Origin: Henricia sp. BOLD:AAB3569
Lineage: Eukaryota; Echinodermata; Asteroidea; Spinulosida; Echinasteridae
Direction: 5' to 3'
DNA: 64,000 nt
Assembly: GCA_037783545.1 (NCBI GenBank)
Contig: JBBELK010000308.1
Span: 2,542,001-2,606,000 of the forward strand
A program made the position numbers and the translations under genes. The notes beneath the pieces are model-generated. The model had not been told where the DNA came from, did not search any database, and saw only the letters and a program-made list of their open reading frames with translations. Of this stretch, positions 34,603 to 46,150 are shown piece by piece; the stretch's first letter is position 1; each line of letters starts with the position of its first letter.

Positions 34603-35318
34603 TCCATGTATCATCACGAGTCTGGCACTTCTCCTGAAGACGCACACTGTTCGAATTGGTGAGTTTACACTCACCGTTTCTTTTCAGAATCACACATATA
34701 CAAAAGATACTCATATGGTGCTACCGCAAACCCATACACATGTTGATTTCCACCATGCATAGCCTTAAGTCTTACCTATTAAACACTAACCTATATTCAA
34801 TGGACTGGGTAAGCGACTCCCCGAATGAAGCAACAAACCGCCATCTACTCCAGGCAAGACAAAGCACTGACTGCCTGGAGTAAGATGGCTGACACAATGC
34901 TCCAATTCTTCTACAGTCATCTTCGCTTGCACACCCGTCCATTGTAGAGTTCAGTGACTAATAAGTATTGGCCATATACAGCATTTGAACTTGACAACGT
35001 GAAGCTACGCGGTTCGACGACACACGTGTTCATGAATACAGTTGTAGAAAAGGTGTTTTGTTTAATCCATCCAGTGACGTAGCAACTAAGTAGCCCGCCC
35101 TCTTTCGAGAACTAACTGTTAATTACATAAAATATACTGCAGCTTGCTCAACAACAAAAAAGGGAAATTGTATAAGGCAGTGAGAACGTATTATTAATCG
35201 CGGCAGTCTCAATTTACTTAACTCACTGAAACTTCAACATGGCAACGTCCGCTTTAATCAACAGTTTGATCTGGTCCCATTAGCATTATGTGGCCGGAAA
35301 ACACAAAGGCAAGATAAG
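34603..35318. other. No recognised feature
   Basis: Contains a small inverted pair CTACTCCAGGCA / TGCCTGGAGTA (34847-34884) and nothing else supported. Confidence 0.3.
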
Positions 35319-35628
35319 GCTGCATCCGAATTACTGGCTTTGGCTGTTGATTTGGCTGTTGCTATGCTATTGCTTAGGACTGTTTTTGTCCGTCGACTCC
35401 GTAGCAACAGCATAACGACAGCCAATAGACTACTAAAGGGTGCCGTCAGTTGCCATGGTAATTGGGTCTAAACATTCGCTGGTAATCTGAAACGTCCATT
35501 GGTATAGCGCAGGAAAACAGTTCACTGGTTTTAGTGTAGACCCAATAACCATGGCAACACACAAAGGGTGACGTTTTCACTTTAGTTGTCTATATTTAAC
35601 CAGCCAAAGCCAGTAATTCGTATGCAGC
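35319..35628. mobile_element. TIR element (GCTGCATCCGAATTACTGGC)
   Basis: GCTGCATCCGAATTACTGGC and GCCAGTAATTCGTATGCAGC ends. The interior (TAAACATTCGCTGGTAATCTG, AACAGTTCACTGGTTTTAGT) is shared with 8047-8206 and, partly, 12955-13052. Confidence 0.8.
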
Positions 35629-36439
35629 CCGATATTGGTCAGAATTTCCCTCGTACCCACTATAGTCTAGCAAGGTATCGATTAACTTGTTAGCATATTT
35701 CGACCAATAAACGTTAGTTTTCTGCCAATAAATTCTGTCCTCAGTAATATTCGTCTAGCCAATGAGAACTCAAAATCCATTCAATATGCGCCAATCATAG
35801 CGTAGCTTAAAATGGTCAGTGCCATTTTCGTGCAGCATGCATTACACGACCAGAGAGTTTATGATAAAACAATACGAATTCTGTGTGTGAATAATGGAGA
35901 AAATACATTTGTCGAGAAAACAAACGAACACAATTTTAGATAGCTTCACCTCATCGTTAAATTTATTAATTCATCAACTTAAGCATATATTTTACTCAAA
36001 ACCTCCAATAATTATACATTTAAAAAAAACAATTCTGTGACATTTTATTACATCACCTAGCTGTCTAGTTCTATATTATTGCCTTTCAGGATTATATAGA
36101 CCAAGCGTCATTTTTTGTCTACCGCAGTTTCTCATTTATTATCAATGATCCCAGTTATGTCGAAATTCTTCTTGTCTGAACGCAAATAAATTCCGAGCGG
36201 AATTCAATTTAACCAACGGATGTTCGCTTTCATCACTGAAGACGCTGGGTATGATGTATATCTATCTTAATTCAGTTGGGTCTTAGGCCACAAACGACGG
36301 AATAAAGAAACAAATGGTGTTGAAAACCATGCTACTTCTGAGTCAGGAGATTGTCAAATACGTTAATTATCAAGAGTTTTGGGTGTCAGTCTGTGCGTGT
36401 ACAAATTTCACATGAAAAAAAAATAATTTAAAGTTAATA
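35629..36439. other. No recognised feature
   Basis: AT-rich; no frame above background. Confidence 0.35.
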
Positions 36440-36870
36440 AAGTTGCACTGTCCGATTTGAGCGTCAAAAAGTGTTTTAAAGCTAAATTGCTATTTTTCTA
36501 GAATAGAAAAAGTTATCAGCTTTCATTTGGTACCAAGAACGTAAAATTCCGTCAAGGACTAATGCCAGTCGATTAAAAACATGAAATAATAAAAGACAGG
36601 CGCTGTCTTTTATTCGACGCAGGGTTATGACGTAAATGTACATGTGCGCGTACCTTTTTACATTGTACACACACTATGTACATTATGAGCGTACGCGCAC
36701 ATGTACAACATGTGAAGCCCGTTTCAAGAAAAAGGCTTGTATCTCCAATTCCCGACGTCGGAATTTTTTTATTTTTCGTTACAGAGACACGTAAGCTTTC
36801 TAAATTCGTTCGCTTGTGTGAATTAATGTTTTAAAATCCTTTCACCCAAACACGGACAGTGCAACTTTAA
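36440..36870 (+). mobile_element. TIR element, AAGTTGCACTGTCCG family, copy 2
   Basis: Cleaner TIRs: AAGTTGCACTGTCCG and CGGACAGTGCAACTTT. High identity with copy 1, with an extra GAGCGTACGCGCACATGTAC inverted segment in the middle. Confidence 0.88.
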
Positions 36871-37011
36871 GGCAATTATATTAAAAGGTAGACATCATCT
36901 GCTGGAATTATACTTTTTTTTGGTTATTGTTTTTGATGATAGCATTATTTTGCACCAAGCTTCTGTAAAAATATGGTTGGTATTGAGGAAACCCCGAACA
37001 GGTCTATTGTC

Positions 37012-37145
37012 ATCGAAAACGAGGGTCTCTGTCAGTGCTTTCTTTTGTGATAAAATATTTGCAAATGAAAAAACGCGTGACGTAATACAATGGCTCAGCA
37101 TCTGAAACGAGGCTGATGCCAGTGTTAATTTGAAACTTGTCAATC
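37012..37145 (+). repeat. Dispersed repeat (GCGTGACGTAATACAATGGCTC), copy 2
   Basis: Very similar to 10975-11105 over its length, immediately downstream of the TIR element at 36440-36870. Confidence 0.7.
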
Positions 37146-37661
37146 GTGTCTCTGAGAAAAATGCACTATAAATTCACTTTGGTGTGGTAAATAACCTGAT
37201 ATGACCTTTGACCTGATAACAGTAGTTGTGGAATGACATGTGCAGAATATGCAAGAACATTACATGAAATTAAGTTTTTTTTTCTCTTTGTTCCGAAATG
37301 CATTTATATATCAACGTCTTATGAACCACAAGCGGTTATTGCATAGCTTGGTTTTCTTTTCTCTTCTTCCTCCTGTTCTCATCAAGTTCTATCCTCTTAT
37401 CATTGTGTCCGTTACACTCGACCCGCACCAGTTCTCTCGATCTTTGTCTATTCTCTACAACAGTACTCCAGTGATCCAATACATGACCACACTTTAAGGC
37501 ATTTTTACCTAGAGTCTTTAAATCTCAATTTGGGCCAGCCAACGAGCCGAGATCCCTGAGATAGTTCGCCATTTATAGAAGTGCTTTTACAGGTCTGTCA
37601 TCGTCCATTATACAATATAATTTGTGTTAAACGGCGACAGTTTTATCAGTAGTACATGTAT

Positions 37662-37784
37662 TTAAAGGCACAGACTCGTCAGCAATGCGCGCGCACCAAA
37701 TTCGTGCCACGAAATACGCAGCTCCATAGCAAAGGCACGAATTTGGCGCGCGCGCATTGCTGACGAGCCTCTGCATGCCTTTAA
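37662..37784. mobile_element. TTAA hairpin element, copy G, deleted
   Basis: TTAA ends and both outer arms present, but the inner part of the right arm (GAGCTGCGTATTTCG side) is deleted, leaving a shortened stem. Confidence 0.88.
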
Positions 37785-38237
37785 AACAAATTTCTTCAAA
37801 GCGTTTCAGAGACAAAGTACTTTTCTTTCAACTTGTCTCTGGAAAGACAAGTTGGCTCGCCACGTGAACACACTTCACTGTATTTCCGCCATTTTGTGCG
37901 AGTGTCGCTGTACTTTCAAGTAAACTATATAGTATACCGGCTACTTTTTTTCTCAGAACACCGTTTTGATCAATTCGTTAAACAAATGACTCACGATCGT
38001 GTCGCATCATTGAGATGAATTTCTGCTTATGGGGCCGGGGGCGTTTAGAAATCGATCTTGCCAGAGCCCAAAATTGGGCCGCATTTTAAACTTTTTTGTG
38101 CACGTCTTAACGTGGGCGTTTTCCTTCGATTAGACGCCCGCCTCCCGCCTTGCCCCGCCCCTTCCGGCCCGCACTACTACTCTACTATCTTTTCTGCATG
38201 CTGTTGCAGCAATATTTATTTCCCAATCACAGAAGCG

Positions 38238-38748
38238 TTAAGGAGCTTATCCAGATTTTTCCAGAAAATGAATTTCGTTCTAAATTAACATTCATATAAA
38301 ATACCTCCCCAAATCCATGGCAAGAAAACAGAAAATTTGCAATCTCCAATTTGGTTGTGGAAGCAAAACAGTTGGTGTAATCACTGCACTGCTTTATGGA
38401 ACCAGATAAATTAGTTTACAAAACATCGGTAGTTTTTTGGCGATATCTTGAGCATACAGTAAACTCTCATTATAGCGCTCTTCAAGGGCCGAAATCATTT
38501 GAGCTTTATATCCACAGAGCGCTATAACCAATGCATACACAATGCATACAATAATGGCTTTATACAGGAAGAAATTTATATCAGGGGGTGTTATAACGAG
38601 AGTTTATTGTATACGGATTGAGAACGCGAAATTTCAGAATAATGAAACAAATGATATAGTTTAAAGATCTCAACACCCATGGGGAAAATGGGGGGAGGGG
38701 GGCGGGGGTGGGGAAGTCAAAATGTGATCTATAGACACACTCCTTTAA
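38238..38748 (+). mobile_element. TTAA TIR element (CTCCTTTAA family), copy 4, with nested insertion
   Basis: Same ends and interior as copy 1, enlarged by the TIR element at 38455-38612. Confidence 0.8.
38455..38612. mobile_element. Nested TIR element, TA target
   Basis: TIRs TACAGTAAACTCTCATTATA and TATAACGAGAGTTTATTGTA. The other three copies of the host read straight through ATATACGGATTG at this point, so the insertion site was TA, as for Tc1/mariner-type elements. Confidence 0.8.
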
Positions 38749-38750
38749 CG

Positions 38751-38850
38751 AGGGGCAATGTATGGTAAAATGTCTTGCCCAAGGGCGCACACCATGGACA
38801 CAGCGTGAATTCGAACTCACTTCCCGTGGAAAGTTTAATACACCGGACAA
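38751..38850 (-). mobile_element. CORE/MIR-like SINE fragment
   Basis: Contains GTGCGCCCTTGGGCAAGACATTTTACC and an AGTTCGAATTC B-box-like motif on the minus strand, matching the element at 21280-21550. It lies between a TTAA element and the SINE fragment at 38866. Confidence 0.5.
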
Positions 38851-38865
38851 ATCATACGGTTACAG

Positions 38866-39036
38866 GGTGGCGTGTAATTATTCTATCCCGGCTTTTCACC
38901 TCCAGCGTCCCGGGTTCGATTCCTGGACATTGTGGATTAGGTTCGCAGTCCCTATTTGATCGCGTGGGTTTCCCCGGGAGATTTCCCTGGGGATTTTCCT
39001 CCTGCACTTCTAAAACTTCACCTCAAGTTGATAAAG
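38866..39036 (+). mobile_element. SINE, 5' part only (same family)
   Basis: Head with CGGGTTCGATTCC B box followed by the same body (CAGTCCCTATTTGAT...GGGGATTTTCCTCC...AACTTCACCTCAAGTTGATA). It stops before the GATGCCATAAA tail and runs into a TTAA-bounded element. Confidence 0.7.
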
Positions 39037-39041
39037 TAAAT

Positions 39042-39500
39042 TTAAAGGACGTATGAAATAGGATTTTTATTACATAAAACTATAGTAGAGGATGTGTTTT
39101 ACACATTTCAATCAATTTCAGAGAATTTGATAGTTGCGTTTTGGTGTAATTGCAAGTTTTCTATTTTTATGCTAATGAGAATTTCCATATTCATGAGCAA
39201 AGCGGTGATGTCATCTCAGGACAACAGAGGAAATATCCATTGACTTGTGTACAAAAGTTAGTGTCATTTTCAGTGGCTTCTTGATATCATGAGCTGTATC
39301 AGTTTACTGAGTTTGTTTAGTATGTCATTTGCAACAATCCTGATAAGTTTGTTTGAGCCAAAAATGGATCAGTGGTGTAGGTGTTACTGGTTGAAATGGA
39401 ATGTTTTTTCTTTGTTTTTCAACTGTGGGTTGCCTCCATGACTATAGCTTTAAACAGCGCCCTCACCTGTCATGAACATTTGAAGTAAAGAAAGGGTCAC
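39042..39500 (-). mobile_element. TTAAAGG element with AGGGCGCTGTTT motif, copy 3
   Basis: Inverted copy: TTAAAGGACG end, ATATTCATGAGCAAAG, GATGTCATC, and AAACAGCGCCCTCA at 39455. The distal end is approximate. Confidence 0.6.
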
Positions 39501-39959
39501 TTCTTTCTGAAATAAAAACAAATTTGAGTTTGCCCCTTTGTCTGCAGCAGTTTGATCTTTTGATTTGTGTATAAAACCAGCTTGTTGTTAATGTTCACTT
39601 CACAAATCATTTAAATCTACTGTACTGTAAGGGCATTGGTTGTCAAAGATGCCATATACAATTACATGTAACAGCAACATGATACTCCATACTTTATAAA
39701 TATTTCATGACAACGTCGCACGCGAGCTGTCGGCTGCAAAGAATTTGCGGAAATTTGCGGAAATTATACTTTTTCGAAATTCTTCGTATAATATCTGTCA
39801 GACATGTATATTTTACATCAGTGATATGTGATTCCTATGGTGCGAGCACTTAGCCTAGCCGCGCTGCGAAATCGCTACAATTTTGGCGCGCAAGAAAATG
39901 TAGGCCTACATTGATCAGCAATTATAAAAATATCACACGGATGCCTTTTGTATAAAGTA

Positions 39960-40275
39960 GCCTTTTGGGTGTTTTACATGAATATCGTCTGGTGTACTGA
40001 CGTACTTCCTTTCACATGCACACTAAGTATCAACTTGACCAGACTAATCTTTGTTGCTATGTGGTGCACGCGGCAGGTGTGAAATACACAATCGATACCG
40101 TATTCACCGTAGGAGAGAAAGGCATAAAGCAACCAGACTATTGGTTGCTAGGCATTGGTAGGCACCACGTATAGCAACAAGAGCGTAGTATGTGACTTTC
40201 TAAACTGCACCTCCATTTGAAAGTGTAGAATTCGGGGCACCAGCCATTACGCAAATGTTAGACGCAAAAGGCTAA
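39960..40275 (+). repeat. Dispersed repeat (CACCACGTAGCAACAA family), copy 3
   Basis: TGTGGTGCACGCGGCAGGTG, ACCGTATTCACCGTAGGAG and GGCACCACGTATAGCAACAA align with copy 1. Confidence 0.7.
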
Positions 40276-40316
40276 TACCAATGGCTTACATATTGCTTTT
40301 GTCAACACAATATCTA

Positions 40317-40555
40317 TTGACCCCTTTCGAACACGTGCGAATATGCCATTTCGGGAGTCAAATAATGCTGAGTCATTGTGGAAGCAATGTACGTGCGCGT
40401 TGTGTGTGTCTCTGGTGGGCGTAACGCGGTTTAGTTCACCAATGGGAGCCTCATCATAGCGCGTTACGCGTGCTATGGACACACACAACGCGCACGCACA
40501 TTGCTTCCACAACGACGCGGCATTGTTTTACTCCCAAAATTACGTCATTGGCACG
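40317..40555. mobile_element. Palindromic element (TTGACCCCTTTC), copy 2
   Basis: Same palindrome with intact left arm and a decayed right end. It is flanked by a direct repeat of about 43 bp (40274-40316 and 40561-40606). Confidence 0.82.
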
Positions 40556-40606
40556 GATTCAATACCAATGGCTTACATATTGCTTTTGTCAACAACACAA
40601 TATCTA

Positions 40607-41323
40607 TATCTTTCTTCGCTCGTCCCCTTAATTCCCAATAAAATGGACAGGGAAAACAACATTGTTCACAAATATTTCATGGTGAAAATTGTGGCACTGA
40701 GACCCCCTCCGAGTTTTCAAAAGTATGCGTCCGGATTTTCACAAATGTACGTTTTTTTCTCCGCAATCCGCGGGTGGTTGCTGGGCGCGAGCCTGGGGGT
40801 GCACCGGGCACATTTCATTAATGCCAGGGGACCACTCGGACATTTTTCACAGTTAATTTTTGTTCTCGGTCCTTTGGTGTCTGTTATGAAATCGGCCCCA
40901 AATTTACACCACAAGGATTCTAATCTTAAACCTTTGCTTCTATTTTAAGGAGAATCGGATACCTTGTGATGTTGTCGAGGGACTTTCAAAATAATCATGG
41001 GCCCGACCCCAGGGGAGTGTTGATTGTTATGAACCATCCTCGGGACAAATTGTGTTGATACCCAGGGTTTTGCGACATGGTACGAGGTTGTGAAACCATC
41101 TTGCGACCTTCCCCCGGGACAAATTCCAACAGTTAAATTAAATTAAATGACCAACATTTTATGTAACCGAGTTTTTAATTGCTTGACTCGTGGCCTTTTT
41201 CGCAAATCTAGCTAAGGGGCTAAATTGTTACACAATACAACTGTTTGCCTCGGTAGCGTTTTCTTTTTTGAAAACAAATGCTCAATTTGGACACTTTCTT
41301 TGAAGGCACTTAATCGACTGGCA
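40607..41323. other. No recognised feature
   Basis: A 157-codon plus frame (40475-40948) starts inside the palindromic element and is not considered real. Confidence 0.3.
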
Positions 41324-41379
41324 TTAAAGGCACAGGCTCGTCAGCAATATGCGCGCGCCAATTCGTGCCACGAAATACG
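41324..41379. mobile_element. TTAA hairpin element, copy H, left arm only
   Basis: TTAA then the outer left arm to CACGAAATACG, where it breaks and continues into another dispersed repeat. Confidence 0.8.
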
Positions 41380-41497
41380 GGAAAGTTTCAACATTTTAAT
41401 CAACCGTTTGACCGGAAACCTCACTCTGGAAGATAGTGGTTCCAGCTTTTCAATGGAATGATTCCGATTGAGATTGAGATGAAGTATGCTACGAGGT

Positions 41498-41792
41498 GGT
41501 TGTTGTTGTTGTTGTTGTTGTATATTTTATGGCATCTTCGGAAACTGAGACCCTTTATGCCATCAACTATACGGTTTTAGCTTTAACTATACTATATTAT
41601 CAACTTGAGATGACGAAGAAGGAGTTGCAGTTTTAGAAGTGGGAGGAAAAACCCCAGAGAAATGCCCCAGGGGAAAACCAACGCGGTCAAGTAGGGACTG
41701 CAAACCCAATCCACATACACGCCCCGGATTCGAACCCGGGACGCCAGAGGTGAAAGGAGAAAAAAGAACCCGTACGCCAACCCGACCGCCCC
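41498..41792 (-). mobile_element. Full-length tRNA-derived SINE, copy 2
   Basis: Flanked by the 9-bp direct repeat CTACGAGGT (41489-41497 and 41793-41801). B box GGGTTCGAATCC on the minus strand, long (CAA)n tail at the left, body very close to copy 1. It landed in a copy of the dispersed repeat at 41390-41475. Confidence 0.88.
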
Positions 41793-42229
41793 CTACGAGG
41801 TTGTAGTCATGTACGATACATGGGGTTTTTACAACCTGTTGTCACACTTCATGTTTTTTCCCATTTCGTGGCTAAAGCCTCTCCTCAGTCAGAACAACCA
41901 AAAATTATTTGTCTATTCTGAGAAAAGTAAAAGATATTTGTAAATACGAAAAAATCTAAGTCGCCAAGATTAATGTGTCTCTTAGGTCCATATAATAGTC
42001 AAACCTCGTTAATATACGAGGTTATTGGGACATTGCAGATTACCTTGTTATACACGTAGGTATAGGCAGTATACATCATTGGTAATCTCGAAAATCAGAA
42101 ATGTTCACAGATTTACGCCTTACACAATATAAACATGATGATCGTAGAAAACTTCCCCTGAAATGGTTTTGTCTGAAGTGCTATAGTCTTTGAGAAATGA
42201 GTAAAACAATTAGTTTTCGTCTCATGAGA

Positions 42230-42356
42230 CGAAAATTCAATTCGCCCCAAAACCATTTCGCCCCAAACCACTTCGCCCGAGTGCCATTTCGCCCCAAATT
42301 ACTTCGTCTAAACACTACATCGCCGAAATGCCACTTCGCCCCAAAACCACTTTGTG
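42230..42356 (+). repeat. TTCGCCCCAAAACCA minisatellite
   Basis: About eight imperfect units of 15-18 bp with the CGCCCCAAA core. Confidence 0.8.
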
Positions 42357-42412
42357 CACAGGGGGATAAAACTATTTGTAACAGTTTACCAATCATGACT
42401 TGTATACTATCT

Positions 42413-42966
42413 TTAAGCCTGTATCCCACTAGGGTTGCGACTGTTTGGCGACATTTGCAACTGTCATTCTGCAGAATGTCTGCAGAATGTTTGTCTGTTT
42501 GTGGAGGTCGTCATGATGTGGCGGGAATTTTGAACGTGTTCAAAAATTTGTTTGCGACAGCTGTGGTCGCCAAGGTTTTGAAATGTGCACCAAATTGTCT
42601 GCAGAATGTCTTCAGATTATCTTGAGAATAAGGGGGGAAAATTTCATGAAACGATCGCGAAATAGTCAGCAAAATATTTTAAAAAAAAAGGTCTATAAAA
42701 AGGTCTTCAGAATGTCATCAGACATTTATAACACATTTTGAAGACTTTTTGAAGATTGTTTGCATAATTCCCGCCCATTCTGTGCATGCACAGTCAGTAC
42801 TGCCATCTTGACAACATCAGACACGAGAGTACATGCCAAGACAAATCTGTTGTATTTGATTCAGTGGGACTGCAACTCTGTTCGCGAACTTTGTCTTGAA
42901 ACAGTCGCCAATTTCAAGTCTGCAAACAGTCTCGAACTATCGCAGCCCAGTGGGATACAGGCTTTA
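42413..42966. mobile_element. TIR element (AAGCCTGTATCCCACTAGGGTTGCGACTG)
   Basis: TTAAGCCTGTATCCCACTAGG and GCCCAGTGGGATACAGGCTTTA are inverted. The interior repeats TCTGCAGAATGTCTGCAGAA and GAATGTCTTCAG variants. Confidence 0.8.
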
Positions 42967-44732
42967 GGAACCTTGTATCCTGTCGGTAGCCGCAACGTCA
43001 CTTCCGGTAGGGCTATAGTGAAAACAACGGTGTGCCCATGGTGACAAGCGAAGGAACAAAGCCATTGGCTACGCAACTCGTACACGTATCTAAGCATGAA
43101 CGAATTTGTTTTCACTCCAGTCACGGTGCTAATATGCCCGTATACAAAGGCATATGACACCGGGTCACAAACGTGCCAGGATGTGCGACCGACAGAATTA
43201 TCAGGAATGAAAACAATGAAGAACATAGGATTATAGGACCTAGAATTGTCCTTGTTATAAGCAGAATGTTTTATTAACAGTGCACTTATATCAAGGTCCG
43301 ACTGTGCCGTGGAAAGACCCAAGCTCTAACTAAATATATAGGCTGACAAAATTCATTTCCAATCTGAGAATTGACTAGTCCCAACTTCCGCATTTAATTC
43401 AATTTGCCAGCAGGTGCAGCGGCACGCCATGCTTGGTTGAACCACAATTTATTGAGACATGGTTTTCAACAAATTGTGGCAGATTTGATTGCGGGTTTGA
43501 TTGTTTTTTGGCGGTTTTATTTTGGTTTTTTTTTCTTTCTAGTGTGCAACACTTGGCAACAAAAATCACATTTTATAGCCGAATGGTCACCATTTATCTC
43601 TGCTTTAGCAAATCCTCTCTGGAGTCGATTAAAATCGATTCCAAATTTCCGATTAGTTTGGGAATCGGAATCGCAATTCGGTTTTAGAGGAATCGATTCC
43701 CATTATCTTAGCGTTTCTATAAAAGAAAAAATGGCGATTCTGAGTATTAAAGCCCATTACATTATTTTTTGACGATAAAAGGTCGTTATAAACCTCGATA
43801 TTTTGACTGTTTAAGAACATAACTTCACGAGCGTCAATGGTGAACAGATTTTTAATATGAAAAATTTAATATCTGCCGATAATTCTATTTACATGCTTGG
43901 GTGGTTCCGCAGGTGGATGCATGCAGTTGTTTCAATAAACGGCGTACATCATATCAATTTTCTTTCGCTTGTCGACTATGGTTATACCGCACTATCAAAA
44001 TAAAATAGCCGACAGAGCTCGTATGTCCCAGGTTTTTAACAATATTTTACTTCATCGCACTCCGAATGTATGAGATTATACCATGTCGTATAAGGCCCCC
44101 GGCCGTGAATAATCGCATTTCAACGGCCGGCGCTTCGCGGCGCGCCGCTAAACGGTTCCCTCTTTTGACTTTTCGTAATAATTATTAAAAAAGGAAATTT
44201 TGCACTGGTGCGCGGCTGGACAAAGGTGCACCGCCACAAAACAAAAGACATAGTAGAAAATGAACATTCTCATAACGCTTGAAAGAGACGGGGAAAAAAT
44301 ATTTTTATACCGAGTTATAATTAGTTGTATGTTTGATGCGATGAAAAAAGAAGAAAAAACTAGAGGCACGGGGCGTATGTAATCCTATGTGAGGCAATAA
44401 CGTGATCCGTGGAAAGTTCATCTTTTTCTTGAAAGGTGGAAAATGTCTGACAGGTTTTGAAAAACAGGAAATTAAACTATACAACAACAACGCCGCCACA
44501 TTTTAAGGGTTATGGCAGCGGCAGCCATGAGACCAAATCCCACTAAATCCTCACTGCATCTCTTTGTATAGATGAAAGTTTGTTATGAATTCCTGGAAAA
44601 CGGAACTAGGTTGTCAAGTTATTTTCACCAATTTAAGGTTATTTTGCCAACATTTTTTACATGGCATAATTTAAAAGTAGGTTGCAGGATTGGGAAACTA
44701 TAGGATTTCCTGGTTATGTTAGCACTTACATC
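42967..44732. other. Mostly unannotated
   Basis: A 153-codon minus frame (42861-43322) begins in unique DNA and ends in the TIR element; its AYNKDNSRS segment recurs at 14850-14885, so it is at least partly repeat. A GGCCGGCGCTTCGCGGCGCG segment near 44125 is GC-rich. Confidence 0.3.
43610..43720 (+). repeat. GGAATCGATTCC-rich repeat, copy 2
   Basis: CCTCTCTGGAGTCGATTAAAATCGATTCC and GAGGAATCGATTCCCA match the intronic copy. Confidence 0.65.
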
Positions 44733-45399
44733 GAGCAAATTCCCCAGAACGATACTTTCAATTCGTCCCCGAAAAGCGACGAGCTAACTTCTCGATTTGA
44801 ATTTAGATAAGTCACCAATGGATTTCATTTCATTCAATATCTGATTGCGTGGAATTCGTCTCGTGTGGTGAGCGGCATTGTATTGAAAAGGTGAATTCGT
44901 CGTTTGTCATTCATTTTAGAAATTTTGGTCACTTAAATTATTTTAGAGAGTGCTTTCTTTGTATTTCCTATACTCCATGAAAGATTAATGTTCCGGGCAT
45001 TTTTTTTGTTAAATGTTCGTATGATCCGAAGGAAAAAGATGGCTGCCGATGCTGGAGTTCAGAAAGGCCAGATAAAGCAAGGTTTTAAATGCGGATAGAA
45101 AAAACATTTTCAATGCAGATTTTGTATCCGTAACAATTGAAATTACCAGAAACGAAATGTAAAAACCAAAGTGGTAAAATGAATGGCAAAAGACGAATTC
45201 ACTTTTTCAATAATAATACAATGCCGAGCTTCGCACGAGACGACATCCACGCAATCAGGACGAATTAGAATGATTGTTAATTTGAATTATACTGTACAAC
45301 AAATGAAATGCATTGGTGACTTGTCTAAATTCAAATCGAGAAGTGAGCTCGTCGCTATTCGGGGACGAAATTAAAATATCGTTCTAGTGAATCTGCTTA
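44733..45399. mobile_element. Long-TIR element, arms about 210 bp
   Basis: Left arm 44733-44935 and right arm 45180-45399 are imperfect inverted repeats (AGAACGATACTTTCAATTCG against CGAAATTAAAATATCGTTCT, GCGACGAGCT against GAGCTCGTCGC). An ATGGCTGCCGATGCTGGAG start at 45040 lies in the loop and closes after 19 codons. Confidence 0.82.
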
Positions 45400-45506
45400 A
45401 TTGACATAAGTGCTAAACAAAATAACCGGGTAATCTTATAATTACAAAAATATCTTTATATGTGATCGAGGACACGTATGATAAAAACTAACATTTTGTC
45501 GGTGTT

Positions 45507-45883
45507 ACCACGAACTGACACGCAGTGGCACTGTGCTCGTCAGCTCAGGCACAAAATGACGTCAGCACGTAATTTTGTTTTCACGAACTGACACCCAATA
45601 TTTTTGTTTTCACGAACTGACACCTATCGTAAATTAACTAATTAGGGATTGTTGCGGTCAATATTTTACTATTGTTCTACAAGTATTCATAGGATATCAT
45701 TCGTATCAAGCATTTTCAAGGCTTTTTTTTCCGGATAAATTTAACGTTTTCTTGGGTGTCAGTTCGTGGAAACAAAAATTCATGGTTTTGGGTGCAGTGT
45801 ATAGGCCTATACGCAGTGCGCGCGCACAGTTGGATGTCAGTTCGTCAAAACTTGTGTCCCCCACTTGGGTGTCACTTCGTGGT
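45507..45883. mobile_element. Element with six CACGAACTGACACC repeats
   Basis: Three CACGAACTGACAC motifs in the left half (45508, 45581, 45613) and three inverted GTGTCAGTTCGTG variants in the right half (45754, 45833, 45870). TIRs ACCACGAACTGACAC and GTGTCACTTCGTGGT. Confidence 0.8.
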
Positions 45884-45944
45884 GAGACAGCGACGATTTG
45901 TATAAGTCAGCTAAATAATTACCTCATCCACGTTCCAAGAAAAC

Positions 45945-46150
45945 ATTGAAATATTGTGTCCCTTTTTTCAAGAAATTGTGCAAAGCCTCCATCCTATATA
46001 GTGAGGCTGGTTCCCTGGGTATACTGCATGGAAAAGGAAGCCATAATACTACGGTAGTCAGGGGTCTAGTTTTTGTTTACATTAAAGTGCCTTTAAAAAA
46101 TATGTGTGCACACGCATTTACATAATTTTATCTTCGATAAACTTCAAGAC
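45945..46150 (-). repeat. Dispersed repeat (CCAGCCTAAATAGG family), inverted copy
   Basis: TTCAAGAAATTGTGCAAAGCC and GAGGCTGGTTCCCTGGGTATACTGC match the other copies on the opposite strand. Confidence 0.65.

Noticed and set aside
40475..40948. 157-codon plus frame
   Set aside because: Starts inside the palindromic element and has no recognisable domain.
1126..41379. Hairpin elements as microRNA precursors
   Set aside because: Arms are near-perfect over more than 60 bp with TTAA ends and eight copies, which fits miniature transposons, not conserved pre-miRNAs.
42861..43322. 153-codon minus frame as a gene
   Set aside because: Part lies in a TIR element and part recurs at 14850; no domain, no splice logic.
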